Assembly: GCA_041748655.1 (NCBI GenBank)
Contig: JBGTCV010000018.1
Coordinates: 29,887 to 93,886 of the forward strand
Source of the DNA: Leptofilum sp041748655
GTDB lineage: Bacteria; Chloroflexota; Anaerolineae; Promineifilales; Promineifilaceae
DNA: 64,000 bases
Direction: 5' to 3'
How positions within the stretch are numbered: the stretch's first letter is position 1; the number at the start of each line of letters is the position of its first letter. This document shows positions 1-9,786 of the stretch, one piece after another. Position numbers and translations under genes: made by a program. The notes under the pieces were generated by a model, which saw nothing but the letters and a program-made list of their open reading frames with translations, had not been told where the DNA came from and searched no databases.

Positions 1-833
1 CGTGATTGCTGGAAGAGTATGGGACCATCAACCAGAAAATGATCGGCTACAGAAACGGCCGCATCCAGCAAGCCGCCCCCGTTACCCCGCAAATCCAGTA
101 TTAGCTGGGTTGCCCCCTGAGATTGCAGGTCGAGAACGGCCGTTTCAATCTCGTTGGCGCTTTCTCCACTAAAACGGGTCAACTGAATATAGCCCACCTG
201 GTCATTCTCACGCAACAGCCGGTAGCTAACAGAAGGAATCAAAATATCCCCCCGCTCAATAGCAATATCCACCGCCTCAGATTCCCCCGGATGCAGCACC
301 GTCAGCACCACCGTTGTGCCTTTTTCCCCGCGCACCAACTCAGCCACCTGCTGCACAGTTAATTCCGGGGTCACAGCTTCCCCGTCTATCGCCAGCAGCT
401 CATCCCCAGACAATATGCCTGCGGCGGCGGCAGGATTACCAGGAATGGGCTCCAGGAATATAGGGCCACCTTCCTCTGGGCGCGTCACCGTAGCGCCGAC
501 GCCGCCAAAAGTACCTTGCAGCGACTGCCGCTCAATTTCCCGCTCAACCGGCTCTACAAAAAAGGTGTACGGATCGCCTAGCAGGGCAATCGAACCTTGA
601 ATAGCGCCATAGGTTAACTCTTTAGAATTAGGCAGCTCCCCTAAAAAGTTATCTTCAACCCGGCCCCACGCTTCCCAAAACAGGCCAAACTCGGCGGCAT
701 CCTCAATTTGTACAGTTACTTCACCCCGCCGCATTTCTACAAAGTCATTGGTGAAGTAGCCAGCCACAAAGGCGCTAACGGCAAGCAATACAAGCAGGGC
801 AGAGGCAAACAGATTACGTAAACGTTCAGACAT
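1..833 (-). CDS. S41 family C-terminal processing peptidase (partial, C-terminus off the window)
   Basis: Periplasmic or cell-surface serine protease of the CtpA/Prc (S41) family. Read from the ATG at 831-833, the protein begins MSERLRNLFASALLVLLAVS, a signal anchor. An S41 N-terminal region follows (FWEAWGRVEDNF, TYGAIQGSIALLGDPYTFF), then a PDZ domain (GGVGATV, AAAAGILSGDELLAIDGEAV) and the start of the peptidase core (VGYIQLTRFS, LILDLRGNGGGLLDAAV). The catalytic Ser/Lys region lies beyond base 1, so activity cannot be judged. About 277 codons are visible of the usual 400-450. The upstream ribosome-binding site is weak. Family assignment is firm; the substrate is unknown. Confidence 0.93.
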   Translation of the reverse strand, partial: MSERLRNLFASALLVLLAVSAFVAGYFTNDFVEMRRGEVTVQIEDAAEFGLFWEAWGRVEDNFLGELPNSKELTYGAIQGSIALLGDPYTFFVEPVEREIERQSLQGTFGGVGATVTRPEEGGPIFLEPIPGNPAAAAGILSGDELLAIDGEAVTPELTVQQVAELVRGEKGTTVVLTVLHPGESEAVDIAIERGDILIPSVSYRLLRENDQVGYIQLTRFSGESANEIETAVLDLQSQGATQLILDLRGNGGGLLDAAVSVADHFLVDGPILFQQS

Positions 834-1031
834 AGCTTTTCTCGGCTGGGCTTATGGGCAAATACACACTCCCCAGACTGATATTATAAGTACACGTAGT
901 ACGGTGGAGGCGATAATAATATAAAATCGGGTAAAAACAGGCTTTCACTTAACGAATTCACAGAAAACCTAGGCTCGATGTGCCATTCCCCCTGGTCGTG
1001 CAGCAAAAAACCCACAGAGATAGATAAAATT

Positions 1032-1323
1032 CAGCAATTCTCAATTTGGGCTTGGTCAAAATAAAAAGGCTTTCCTTTCCAGATTTTTTCGCCACGGTGC
1101 CTTGTGTCGCTAAAGCTTCTAGCCCGCACGAGGGTGCTTCGCACCCCGTGCGGGGAACTTTTTTGGGGTTTTTTCACTTTTGGGGGGTGGGACAACCCCC
1201 AAAAGTGAAAAAACCCCTCTTATCTAACGTCGCCAGGCGCGAAGCGCCAAGGCGACGGCGCACCCGGACTGCGGTTGAGCTTAACAAAAGTTACCGTAGC
1301 ATACCTGAAATTGAGAATTGCTG
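1032..1323. repeat. Nested-palindrome element, possible MITE
   Basis: A perfect 16-bp inverted repeat (CAGCAATTCTCAATTT at 1032-1047, its complement at 1308-1323) encloses about 290 bp with no convincing gene. Inside lie three strong hairpins: 1123-1154 (GC-rich, one bulged base), 1165-1217 (22-bp perfect arms, 9-base loop) and 1229-1256. AAAATT occurs just outside both ends (1026-1031 and 1327-1332), but the right copy is displaced by 3 bp, so a target duplication is not proven. It fills most of the 553-bp gap between the divergent S41 peptidase and GH3 genes, and the middle hairpin could also stop transcription. Confidence 0.6.
1165..1217. terminator. Long perfect hairpin, terminator-like
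   Basis: The arms 1165-1186 and 1196-1217 are perfectly complementary over 22 bp and contain runs of G, T, C and A (GGGGTTTTTT start, GGGGG top). The loop is 9 bases. There is no clean T-tract right after either arm, so intrinsic termination is a guess; it may be just the core of the surrounding element. Confidence 0.4.
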
Positions 1324-1401
1324 GACAAAATTGTAGCACAGGTGATAGGTGTCGCAATCTGCTGTATAATTCAAAGGTAATTTTTATTGGGAGCAATTCT
1401 T

Positions 1402-4400
1402 TTGAGCGCTGTAAGGGTAACAGGAAAAACTGGTTGGTATATGTGGGGAACGGCCGTTTGCCTTCTCCTCCTTCTGCTGCTGTTTAGCACAGGATCGCAC
1501 AACGTCCAGGCTCAGCCAAATCGCCAGAATGACCCAACCGCCGAACAATCCAACACCGCCCAGGCGCTTCTGGACAACATGAGCATTGCCGAGCGAGTCG
1601 GGCAGCTATTCCTGGTCTCCTTCGAGGATGACCAGGCCACTTTAGAAAGCGATATCGCCGATCTGATCATTAATTTTCACGTGGGTGGCGTGGTTCTTTC
1701 AGCCGCCAATGATAACATCACCGGCCACAGCAACCCCGCAAACAGCCCCGCACAAACCAACGAGCTCATCAATAATTTGCAAAGTTTGGCCCTGCTGGGG
1801 CAGCCCGTCCCATTCCCCCAAACGGCAGAAATTGAAGAAGATGCCGTGCCGCCAACCCGCACCCCCGCCCCACCCTTTACCCCCATTCCCCTTTTCATTG
1901 CCGTATCCCACGAGGGTGACAGCTACCCTAACTCTGCCATCAGCAATGGGTTAACAGATATTCCCAGCAACATGGCCATGGGCGCAACCTGGCAGCCTGA
2001 GCTGGTTCAGCAAGTTGGCGAAGTTGTTGGGCTGGAGTTGTCCAATTTGGGCATCAACATGCTGTTTGGCCCCTCTCTGGACGTACTGGAAAATCCAGAT
2101 CCGTTTAGCCCCAGCGATTTGGGTACTCGTTCCTTTGGCGGTGATCCGTATTGGGTTGGGGTGATGGGCAGCGCCTACACCACTGGCGTCCATATTGGCA
2201 GCAGCAACCGGATTGCCGTTATTCCCAAACATTTCCCCGGCTTTGGTGCCAGCGATCGGCCACTGCATGAAGAAGTACCTACCGTACGCAAATCGTTGGA
2301 GCAGCTGCGCCAGATAGAGCTGGCACCCTTTTTTGCCGTCACGGGAGGGGCCAGCCGCCCGGAAGCAGTCGCCGATGGGCTGCTGACAACGCACATTCGC
2401 TATCAGGGCTTTCAGGGCAACATCCGGGCAACCACCAATCCGGTTAGCCTGGACCCACTGGCCCTGTCAGCGTTGATGGAGCTGGGAGAGTTGAGTAGTT
2501 GGCGCAGCGAAGGTGGCCTTATTGTGTCTGATGCCCTGGGGGTACGGGCGGTGGAGCGGTTTTATGGCCAGGATCAGGGGTTTCCGCATCGTGTTATTGC
2601 CAAAGACGCTTTCCTGGCTGGCAACGATCTGCTCTATTTGGCAGATTTTGCCCTGGGAGACGCATCTTATGAAGCACAATTTGCCAACATTATCGACACA
2701 ATTTTATGGTTTCAGGAACGGTATGTTACGGATGTTGCCTTTAGGCAGCAGGTGGATACGGCCGTACTCCGCATTCTCCAGTTAAAGTTAAAGCTGTACG
2801 GCAATGCCTTCGACCTGCAAAACGTCATCAAGCCACTCAACGCCGCCACCCCGATCATTGCGCCACAGGGTGAAGCCATCTCCCTTGAGGTAGCTCAAAA
2901 TGGCATTACCCTCATTGCCCCAGACCCCAATGAGCTGTTGCAGCGATTGACCCGCCCGCCCAACGCGACGGAAAACATCCTCATCTTCACCGAAATGCGG
3001 CAGTTTCAACAGTGCAGCCAATGTGAACCACAGCCTTATATTGGGTTGGCAGCCATAGAAGAACAAATGCTGGTCCGGTATGGTCCCAGAGCCAGCGCCC
3101 AGCTTCAGCCTGACCAGATTACCAGCCGCAGCTTTGCCGATTTGCAAGCGTTTATTGACGCGGGGCCTGGGCCTATTATTTACAACACAGAACCCATTAC
3201 GCCAACCGTCGTGCCGGGCAGCCTGCCAACACCGGAAGATGACATGACACCAACGCCAGATGATGGCCCGACACCAACCCCGCTGCCAACCCCTACGCCC
3301 CCACCGGCATTTTTGGTGCAGGAAGATTTGCGGGAGGCCGACTGGATCATTTTTGCCATGCTGGACCGAAACGGCGCCAATGCGCGGGCGCTGAACAACT
3401 TCTTGGCCCAGCGGCCTGATTTAGTGCGCGAACAGCGGGTCATCGTGTTTGCCTTTGATGCCCCCTACTACCTGGATTCAACCGAAATCACCCAGCTGAC
3501 GGCGATTTTTGGGCTTTACAGCCACAATATTGCGGCTATTGATACGGCCGTACGCGCCCTTTTTCAGGAACTGCCATTTTCTGGTGCATCGCCAGTAACC
3601 ATTGCCGGGGTCAGTTACGATCTCTTTGTGCAAACACAGCCAACGCCTAACCAGATTATTGGGCTAAATGTGGCCAATCAAAGTACGGCCGTTTCCCCCA
3701 CCATCGACGAACCGTTTGCCGTTTCTGTAGGCGATACCCTGCGGCTGCAAACGGGGGTGATTATAGACAAAAACGGCAACCCGGTACCCGATGGCACACT
3801 GGTGCGCTTCATTCAGCGGGATCGGGTGGCGGGTCTAGTAAATATCATTGCTGAACAGCCGACGGTCGGTGGCGTGGCCCAACTGGATTATGTGCTGGAA
3901 TCTCGCACAGAAGGTGGCCAGTTCCGCATTGTGGTGCAGGCGGGGGCAGCCACCATCTCGCAAGAAATTGATATTACCGTTGGCTCGACTGAATCGGGCG
4001 GCGATGCGCAGATTGCCATCATCGACCCAACGCCGCAGCCCACGCCCACGGAAACGCCCACACCCACACCCACGGTAACAGTGACCACCCCGGCTACCGA
4101 TGCTCCAGAACCAACCAGCACTTCGGCCCAAACGGCCGTTTCCCCTGAAGAACCCAGTATCCGCATCGAACTCTCAGAATTTTGGCTGTTAACGGCCGTT
4201 TTTGCCGGTTTAATGGTGGCTGGTGGGACTGCATTTAGCCTGGGGCGTCAGCAAAATGTGGCCCTGGCGAAGCAAATAGGGTGGCCGCTCTGGAGCATGA
4301 TTGGGGGGTTGCTAAGCTACATCTATTTTGCGCTGGGGCTGCCAGGAACGGCCGTTTGGGGCAGTTTACACATGGGCACCGGCTTTCTCATCACCGTGGC

Positions 4401-4452
4401 GGGTGGTCTTGTCGGGCTAATCATTTACTGGGTTCGGCAAAAATTCCCCTGA
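1402..4452 (+). CDS. Glycoside hydrolase family 3 (NagZ-like) membrane-anchored protein
   Basis: Exported enzyme likely to release beta-linked sugars (N-acetylglucosaminidase-type) at the cell surface. A TTG at 1402 is preceded by GGGAG at 1389-1393 with 8-base spacing, so I prefer it; an in-frame TTG at 1387 and ATG at 1441 are alternatives. A signal peptide is followed by a GH3 N-terminal barrel: IAERVGQLFLV, the NagZ loop KHFPGFGASDRPLHEE near residue 275 and the presumed nucleophile Asp in IVSDALG near 375. A second alpha/beta domain, two Pro-Thr linkers (about residues 600-640 and 880-910), an Ig-like stretch and two or three C-terminal membrane helices follow. The length (~1016 aa) is about three times a soluble NagZ. 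The gene converges on the racemase with a 5-bp gap. Confidence 0.88.
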   Translation: MSAVRVTGKTGWYMWGTAVCLLLLLLLFSTGSHNVQAQPNRQNDPTAEQSNTAQALLDNMSIAERVGQLFLVSFEDDQATLESDIADLIINFHVGGVVLSAANDNITGHSNPANSPAQTNELINNLQSLALLGQPVPFPQTAEIEEDAVPPTRTPAPPFTPIPLFIAVSHEGDSYPNSAISNGLTDIPSNMAMGATWQPELVQQVGEVVGLELSNLGINMLFGPSLDVLENPDPFSPSDLGTRSFGGDPYWVGVMGSAYTTGVHIGSSNRIAVIPKHFPGFGASDRPLHEEVPTVRKSLEQLRQIELAPFFAVTGGASRPEAVADGLLTTHIRYQGFQGNIRATTNPVSLDPLALSALMELGELSSWRSEGGLIVSDALGVRAVERFYGQDQGFPHRVIAKDAFLAGNDLLYLADFALGDASYEAQFANIIDTILWFQERYVTDVAFRQQVDTAVLRILQLKLKLYGNAFDLQNVIKPLNAATPIIAPQGEAISLEVAQNGITLIAPDPNELLQRLTRPPNATENILIFTEMRQFQQCSQCEPQPYIGLAAIEEQMLVRYGPRASAQLQPDQITSRSFADLQAFIDAGPGPIIYNTEPITPTVVPGSLPTPEDDMTPTPDDGPTPTPLPTPTPPPAFLVQEDLREADWIIFAMLDRNGANARALNNFLAQRPDLVREQRVIVFAFDAPYYLDSTEITQLTAIFGLYSHNIAAIDTAVRALFQELPFSGASPVTIAGVSYDLFVQTQPTPNQIIGLNVANQSTAVSPTIDEPFAVSVGDTLRLQTGVIIDKNGNPVPDGTLVRFIQRDRVAGLVNIIAEQPTVGGVAQLDYVLESRTEGGQFRIVVQAGAATISQEIDITVGSTESGGDAQIAIIDPTPQPTPTETPTPTPTVTVTTPATDAPEPTSTSAQTAVSPEEPSIRIELSEFWLLTAVFAGLMVAGGTAFSLGRQQNVALAKQIGWPLWSMIGGLLSYIYFALGLPGTAVWGSLHMGTGFLITVAGGLVGLIIYWVRQKFP

Positions 4453-4457
4453 TACAG

Positions 4458-5240
4458 CTATCCTGACAGGCGAAACGGTTTCAACTTTGCCAGATCGACT
4501 TCGCGGATCAAAGCGCGGGCCAGGATGAGGGTTGGATCGATGAGGGGCAGGTTCGCTGCCGCAGGTTTGTTAAACGCCAGCGGCAGCTCCGTACAGCCTA
4601 AAATGATCGCCTCGGCCCCGGCCATTTTGAGCGTTTCGATGCCCAGGAACAAATCATTTTGCGCTTGTTCGGTAACAGCGCCACACGCCTTGATGCCATA
4701 AATTGGATCATAGATCGCTGGATGGATTTTGTCGGTTTGCAGGGTGATGGGAGGAAGAACGGCCGTAAACCCCAACGGTTCCAAAACATCGGCATACACC
4801 CCCGCCCGGTAAGTCCCCGTCGTTGCAAGCAGCCCAATTCGGTTCACCTCCGGCAGATTGGTTTGTAAAAAACGGCCGACTTCCTCAATCATGTGCAGCA
4901 GCAAAACCTCACAGCCCGCCGCCGCCAGTTCTGCCCGAATCTGCCCAAAAATGCGCGGCACATGGGCCGTGTTGCAAGGAATGCCAACCACGCCTGCGCC
5001 CATTTTGGCCAGCTGCTGCACCTGCGCTGCCAGAGCATACGCCGGATTTTGCACCACCTGCCCCAGCAAATACTCCGTGCGGTCCACAATCGTGCCCGGC
5101 TGTGACCAGTTCAGCACCGTCAGATGATCTTGATCCTGCCCCGCCACGGTTTGCGCCGCAATCTTGCCCAGCAAATCGATCCCGGCAAACGGCCCCACGC
5201 CGCCCACCACCCCAATCCATTTTTCCATGCTGCCAATCAT
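4458..5240 (-). CDS. Aspartate/glutamate racemase family protein
   Basis: Cytoplasmic cofactor-independent racemase of the Asp/Glu/hydantoin racemase superfamily. Both active-site cysteines are present, in GIPCNTAH and LGCTELPL, and the N-terminal glycine loop GVVGGVGPFAG is typical of aspartate racemases (~235 aa). The frame stays open upstream to 5318, but those codons come from an intergenic TAATTGGGT-type repeat, so I start at MIGSMEKW (ATG at 5238-5240); MEKW at 5228 is equally possible. Neither has a clear Shine-Dalgarno site. It may make D-Asp or D-Glu for peptidoglycan; the substrate is not deducible. Confidence 0.85.
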   Translation of the reverse strand: MIGSMEKWIGVVGGVGPFAGIDLLGKIAAQTVAGQDQDHLTVLNWSQPGTIVDRTEYLLGQVVQNPAYALAAQVQQLAKMGAGVVGIPCNTAHVPRIFGQIRAELAAAGCEVLLLHMIEEVGRFLQTNLPEVNRIGLLATTGTYRAGVYADVLEPLGFTAVLPPITLQTDKIHPAIYDPIYGIKACGAVTEQAQNDLFLGIETLKMAGAEAIILGCTELPLAFNKPAAANLPLIDPTLILARALIREVDLAKLKPFRLSG

Positions 5241-5608
5241 AACAAAAAAAGGTGATTGGGTAATTGGGTAATTATTTGTCTTTAAAAAATTATCTGGGTA
5301 AGGTTGCAAGGAACCCATAGCAAGTGCCCTGCCAAACCAGAGTTTCGCTAATTATCAAGCGGGCGGGATGCTTCGGAGGATACTTCGGCAGCCTCAGCAC
5401 AGGCTCTCAGCATGACAACTAAACTTGAACTGTCATTCTGAACGAAGTGAAGAATCCCGCAAGGTCCCCATGACAAAAACCTTACCCAAACCAAAGCTTC
5501 GTTGATTCTAAAGCGAGCGAGGTGGAGGGCCAAGTTTGTTACCCGAATTAATTTTTAATTCACAAAAATTACTCAATTACCTAATTACCTAATTACCCAC
5601 TTACTTCC
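5241..5608. repeat. Intergenic repeat cluster
   Basis: No gene is visible in this 368-bp gap. It holds a TAATTGGG-type 9-bp repeat pair (5254-5274) and the same motif in opposite orientation (about 5573-5598), so the gap is bounded by inverted copies. Between them sits a palindromic repeat with CATGACA and TGTCATTCTGAACGAAG (5410-5460). Two diverged direct copies lie at about 5341-5370 and 5497-5527 (TTCGCTAATTATCAAGCGG versus TTCGTTGATTCTAAAGCGA). Confidence 0.6.
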
Positions 5609-8600
5609 TTACGGCTTCAGCGCCACCGGCAGATAAATCAATGCCGGTTCACCCTTGGTGGCAAAGTACGGCTGCCCATAAGAGAGCGCCACCGACACGT
5701 TACCGCTGCCATCCACCGCCTGGGCAAAATATTCGATTTCCGTGTTCATTGGCACAGAAACGGTGCCCGTGGCCACCTGCGTCTGCGGATTATAGGTCAA
5801 CTCGGCCAGCTTCCAGGTCATCGCAGGCAGTTCGCGGTACAGCATCACCACCCGGTGAACCTCGCCGCCGTTATCCGTAACCTGCACGTTAAATGTTGTC
5901 TGATTGGCCACGCGGCTCGACCAGACATGCCAGATGCTGGGCGCCACAAAGTCGGCGTTGTCGAACGGCGCGTGGTACACCTCAAACTGCAAGTTATGGT
6001 ACAGTCGCTGGGTACCAATTGTCTCATTTACCCCACCCGCTGCCTTAAACTGTCCCGGAATCATCACCAGCCGGTCTACCGATTCACCCTCAATCGACAG
6101 GTAGCGGTTGATGCTGCCCAACGCCACGGGATACCAATAATCCAGCGGGAAGAGCGGCTCTTCTGGCAAAATGCCAATCTCTTCCGTAATGAGCTGCGAA
6201 ATAACCGGGTTGAAGTTGGGAATCTCAGTAAACGAGCCGCCCACCATCAACGCACCGTGGGCCACATTGCCGGGCTGGCTGACACCCTGGCTGGTTAGCG
6301 GCTGAATGGGCTTGCCGCCCGCTACAAAAACGCCGTCATCCCCCGCCAGCGTGTAGTAGCTGCCCAGCGGATCACCGAGCGAATCGTTCAGCAGGTGCTG
6401 GTCGAAGGTGAAGTTGAAGTTCAGCGGCGTTGCCGTCAGACCCGTGACTCCCTCCACCCGCTGAACAGGCGGATCCGCCACGGCGCTTTTACCCCACAGC
6501 GAATTGGTGGTCGTTACCGGCATATTGATGCGCAGCATGGGTAGGCCATAAAGCGTCATTTGCTCCAGCACCTTTTCATCGTAATTGCTGAAGGAGCCGC
6601 CCGCCACCTCATTGTAATATTGCTGTTTGGCCATACGCATCGCCTGACCCACCGTTTGCGGCCCTTGGCTCCAGTTGCCCAGCGCGTTGACGTAGTTGAC
6701 CATCAGCAGCTCAGAATACGCCACCAGATCAGAATCGCCGTAACCGTAGCCGGTATTGCCCAGGAAGCTCGCCTGCTGCGCCGCAAACGCCTGCGGCCAA
6801 TCCCGGTCAGTTTGCGCCGAGCCAGTGCCGCCGTCCGGCACGTTCAGCCCGGAATGGCAGCCCACGGAAAAGATAACCGTACCCTCATAATCGGTAGCCG
6901 AGATGATTTCGTCAGCGTACACATCAGGTGGTTCCATGGGGAAGAAGCGGTAATGCTCAAAATGGGAGTTGAGCGAGATTAAATCGGGCGCAACGGGTCG
7001 GGTAAACAACTCGTCCCTAAACTCTTGATCTGTCCAGGTGTTGTTTATGAAATTGGTCGAATTCTCAATATCAATTTTTTGCAAGAGCAGCGTGTTGGTA
7101 ATGACATTCGCCTGATCGAGCAGGAAATCATAGCCTGTGACCAACGCGGTTTGCGGCTTAAGGAGAGGCTGATTAAGGAAAGAGTTCACCACGCCCAAAA
7201 TTTCGGCGGGGGTTTCTACCAAACGGCCGATTCCATACTGCGGCAGGTAAAATTCCCGATCCTTGAACGGAAACGGCATCGGAGCGGCATAATAATCGTC
7301 CGACAGGAAGTAGCGCAGCTCAAACGAACCTTTCAGCTCTGGCGAAGCGGCCGTTTCGGCGTAGTTGCGCTCGTTGGCCACCAGCGCTTCATCCCGAATG
7401 CGCCGGTGCGGAATCACCCGATCCTCGCCCACCAGAACAATATATTCCAGGTTGGGGTAAGCGGGCAGCAGCGAGTAGATAATGGATTTGATGTGCGTCG
7501 CCACGCAGTTGGCTTGCAGCGGATTACCTGGCGCTGCCTGCCAATTATCGTAAGCCCATTTAAGCGCAGAAAACTCATAAAAAGGTATGTCAGACAAATC
7601 ATACAAAACGCCATCCACATAGGTAGCGTCTGCTGCCAAAACCACCAATCGGTTAGACAACTCGTCGATAGTGGCGCTGTCGGCAGGATATAAATCTTTC
7701 ATTTCCGCTGAGTTTGCCAGGATGAGCGTGCGCACGGTTTCATCTTTTGCTGGGGTGGGAAATTCGTCGAAATAGTCACAGCTCACGGGGCTGTAATTAT
7801 CGACCGGAGGGGAAACGCCAATGCTGAGTTGGAAGGTGGTGCCCAAGACAGCCGGATTTTGCGGGGCGACGGCCAGATAATAGCTGCCATACAGCTCCTG
7901 AACGTTGTGAAGAATCGTTTCATCCGCCAGGCCGGGCTGGGCGGAAAGGGCGACCAGGCTGCCAATGTTGCCCACCTGCCCAATATTGCTGATCTGGCCG
8001 ATGTTTGAAATCTGGCCAATGTTGCTAATCTGGCCAATATTGCTGATCTGGCCCAAATCGACAATATCACCGATGTTGGAAATTTGCCCAATGTTAGAGA
8101 TCTGGCCAATGTTGCTAATCTGGCCAATATTGCTGATCTGACCAATATTGCTAATCTGGCCCAAATCACGAATCTGGCCGCTTTCGCCGTCAATTTCCGG
8201 GGCAAAAAGGTAGATGTTATAGTCGCCCGTGAGTTCGAACAGCCTGACGTCAATAGTGGACCCGGCTTCGGCGACCTTGAATGTGTACCATTGTACGGCC
8301 GTTTCTGCCTCCACACTCCCGGTCACAACCGTATCAACCGGCACTTCCTCCGCCGTATACCGGAATGATTGGGCCGGGAAATCTTCTTCGCGGACAAACA
8401 CATCCCGGAAGCCATTGGTATCGCTGGGTACCAGGTTGCTGGCGGCAGAATCGAAGGCGATAAGACGGCCGTCTGCCGAGACGGTAGGCCGCCCTACCCC
8501 ACCGTTGCTCTGCACGCCGTCGTACCCTAGGGAAACCCGGTTTGTCTGGCCAGTGGCGATGTTGTGCCAGAAGATGTCGCTGACGCCGTTACTGTCCCCC

Positions 8601-9733
8601 GGCACCAGATTGGTGGCAAAGGAACGGAAAACCACCATCTGGCCGCTGGCTGCCACCTGGCCAAAATCGGAGCGCTGATTGGCCTGTGTGCCATCGCTGG
8701 CCACAGAAACCCGCTTGACGCTGCCGTTGAGCTGGTTATAGGCAAAAATGTCGCCCACGCCGTTGCTGTCGCCGGGCACCAGATTGGCGGCGGCGCTGGT
8801 GAAAACAATCACCTGGCCATCGTAAGAGATGGAGGGTTGGGTGGAGGCGCCAGTCGCCTGGCTGCCGTTGGCATCAACCGAAACGCGCCGGGTGGTGCCG
8901 GTTTCCAGATCATGGACAAAGATGTCGGAGACACCGTTGGTATCGCCCAGCACCAGGTTGGTGGCGGTGGATTGGAAAGTGATGTAACGGCCGTTGCCCG
9001 AAATCGCCGGGTTGGTTGACGCCCCATTTCCCTTTTCCCCTGTTGAAGAAACGGAAATCAATTTTAATTCATACTGCGTTCTGTCAAACAGGTAAATGTC
9101 TGGCAGCGTGCCTAACGTTCGGTCGTAAACTTCTAGATTAGTCGCTTCAGAGGTAAAAACGACCCGGGAACCATCCGCGCTAATTGATGGCGTATAAGAA
9201 TCCCCATCCCCCGGCACGCCATCACCACCATAGGAAATCAGATCAACATAAGGCCCTTCTATACCATCGTCATAGTAGATATACACATTCCTTGTTTCAG
9301 AGAAGTAAGGCGACAAATTGGTTGCGTCTGAATCAAAGGCAACAACCTGGCCATCGGCAGAGATGGCTGGGTTCCTGGAATCACCATCCGGCTCCATAGA
9401 TTGGTAATTATCTAAAACGCGGGTAAGCTCATTTGTTTGCCTGTCGTATATAAAGATGTCCTGGGACCCATTGGTATCATCCGCAACCAGATTACTGGCC
9501 ACCGACGCATAGGCCACAAAATGGCCGTTGGCCGAAATCGCCGGCACGGTAGAATCCCCATTTCCGCCAACCCCCTGCGCCGTTTCCGAAATGAGGTAAG
9601 TTGTGGGCAAGGTTGGCCCCCCAGCCACCTGCATTTCTGGTTTGGCCGCCACACGGCCGTTTACCGCCAAAAAAACCAATACAACAACGCTAAAAAAAAT
9701 AGAGCCAAAAATTGCCAGGTATCGACTTCGCAT
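5609..9733 (-). CDS. Secreted C25 (gingipain-like) peptidase with PD40 propeller and hexapeptide repeat
   Basis: Large exported protein (~1374 aa). I start at the second of two adjacent ATGs (9731-9733) behind AGAGGG; a TTG at 9748 is also open. Signal peptide; residues ~45-440 hold about seven TolB/PD40-like blades with repeated D(T/S)NG..D(I/V)F motifs; residues ~519-591 are twelve hexads, mostly QISNIG; then a caspase-fold C25-like peptidase domain with candidate catalytic His in NSHFEHY (~920) and Cys in SVGCHSG (~955). The C-terminal ~200 residues look like beta-sandwich modules and end LIYLPVALKP. This suggests a surface Cys protease carried on a propeller. The catalytic assignment is by motif resemblance only. 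Confidence 0.75.
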   Translation of the reverse strand: MRSRYLAIFGSIFFSVVVLVFLAVNGRVAAKPEMQVAGGPTLPTTYLISETAQGVGGNGDSTVPAISANGHFVAYASVASNLVADDTNGSQDIFIYDRQTNELTRVLDNYQSMEPDGDSRNPAISADGQVVAFDSDATNLSPYFSETRNVYIYYDDGIEGPYVDLISYGGDGVPGDGDSYTPSISADGSRVVFTSEATNLEVYDRTLGTLPDIYLFDRTQYELKLISVSSTGEKGNGASTNPAISGNGRYITFQSTATNLVLGDTNGVSDIFVHDLETGTTRRVSVDANGSQATGASTQPSISYDGQVIVFTSAAANLVPGDSNGVGDIFAYNQLNGSVKRVSVASDGTQANQRSDFGQVAASGQMVVFRSFATNLVPGDSNGVSDIFWHNIATGQTNRVSLGYDGVQSNGGVGRPTVSADGRLIAFDSAASNLVPSDTNGFRDVFVREEDFPAQSFRYTAEEVPVDTVVTGSVEAETAVQWYTFKVAEAGSTIDVRLFELTGDYNIYLFAPEIDGESGQIRDLGQISNIGQISNIGQISNIGQISNIGQISNIGDIVDLGQISNIGQISNIGQISNIGQISNIGQVGNIGSLVALSAQPGLADETILHNVQELYGSYYLAVAPQNPAVLGTTFQLSIGVSPPVDNYSPVSCDYFDEFPTPAKDETVRTLILANSAEMKDLYPADSATIDELSNRLVVLAADATYVDGVLYDLSDIPFYEFSALKWAYDNWQAAPGNPLQANCVATHIKSIIYSLLPAYPNLEYIVLVGEDRVIPHRRIRDEALVANERNYAETAASPELKGSFELRYFLSDDYYAAPMPFPFKDREFYLPQYGIGRLVETPAEILGVVNSFLNQPLLKPQTALVTGYDFLLDQANVITNTLLLQKIDIENSTNFINNTWTDQEFRDELFTRPVAPDLISLNSHFEHYRFFPMEPPDVYADEIISATDYEGTVIFSVGCHSGLNVPDGGTGSAQTDRDWPQAFAAQQASFLGNTGYGYGDSDLVAYSELLMVNYVNALGNWSQGPQTVGQAMRMAKQQYYNEVAGGSFSNYDEKVLEQMTLYGLPMLRINMPVTTTNSLWGKSAVADPPVQRVEGVTGLTATPLNFNFTFDQHLLNDSLGDPLGSYYTLAGDDGVFVAGGKPIQPLTSQGVSQPGNVAHGALMVGGSFTEIPNFNPVISQLITEEIGILPEEPLFPLDYWYPVALGSINRYLSIEGESVDRLVMIPGQFKAAGGVNETIGTQRLYHNLQFEVYHAPFDNADFVAPSIWHVWSSRVANQTTFNVQVTDNGGEVHRVVMLYRELPAMTWKLAELTYNPQTQVATGTVSVPMNTEIEYFAQAVDGSGNVSVALSYGQPYFATKGEPALIYLPVALKP
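7961..8176 (-). repeat. 18-bp in-frame tandem repeat, 12 units
   Basis: Twelve contiguous 18-bp units encode QIRDLG, five QISNIG, DIVDLG, four QISNIG and QVGNIG. Third-codon positions vary (AGC/TCC, AAT/AAC, ATT/ATC), so the repeat is kept at protein level and is not a fresh DNA duplication. Confidence 0.9.
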
Positions 9734-9786
9734 CATTTTCCCTCTCAATACAACCGTGACTGTTTACTTACAATACAGAACAACAA

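Noticed and set aside
1046..1336. 96-codon plus-strand frame across the hairpin cluster
   Set aside because: Consists of palindromic non-coding sequence; no ribosome-binding site or protein-like composition.
5348..5533. 61-codon minus-strand frame
   Set aside because: Made of intergenic repeat (TGTCATTCTGA type); such frames recur wherever the repeat is found.
7961..8176. Regular 18-bp repeat considered as CRISPR or minisatellite
   Set aside because: In frame within a long secreted protein, with synonymous variation; it is a protein repeat.
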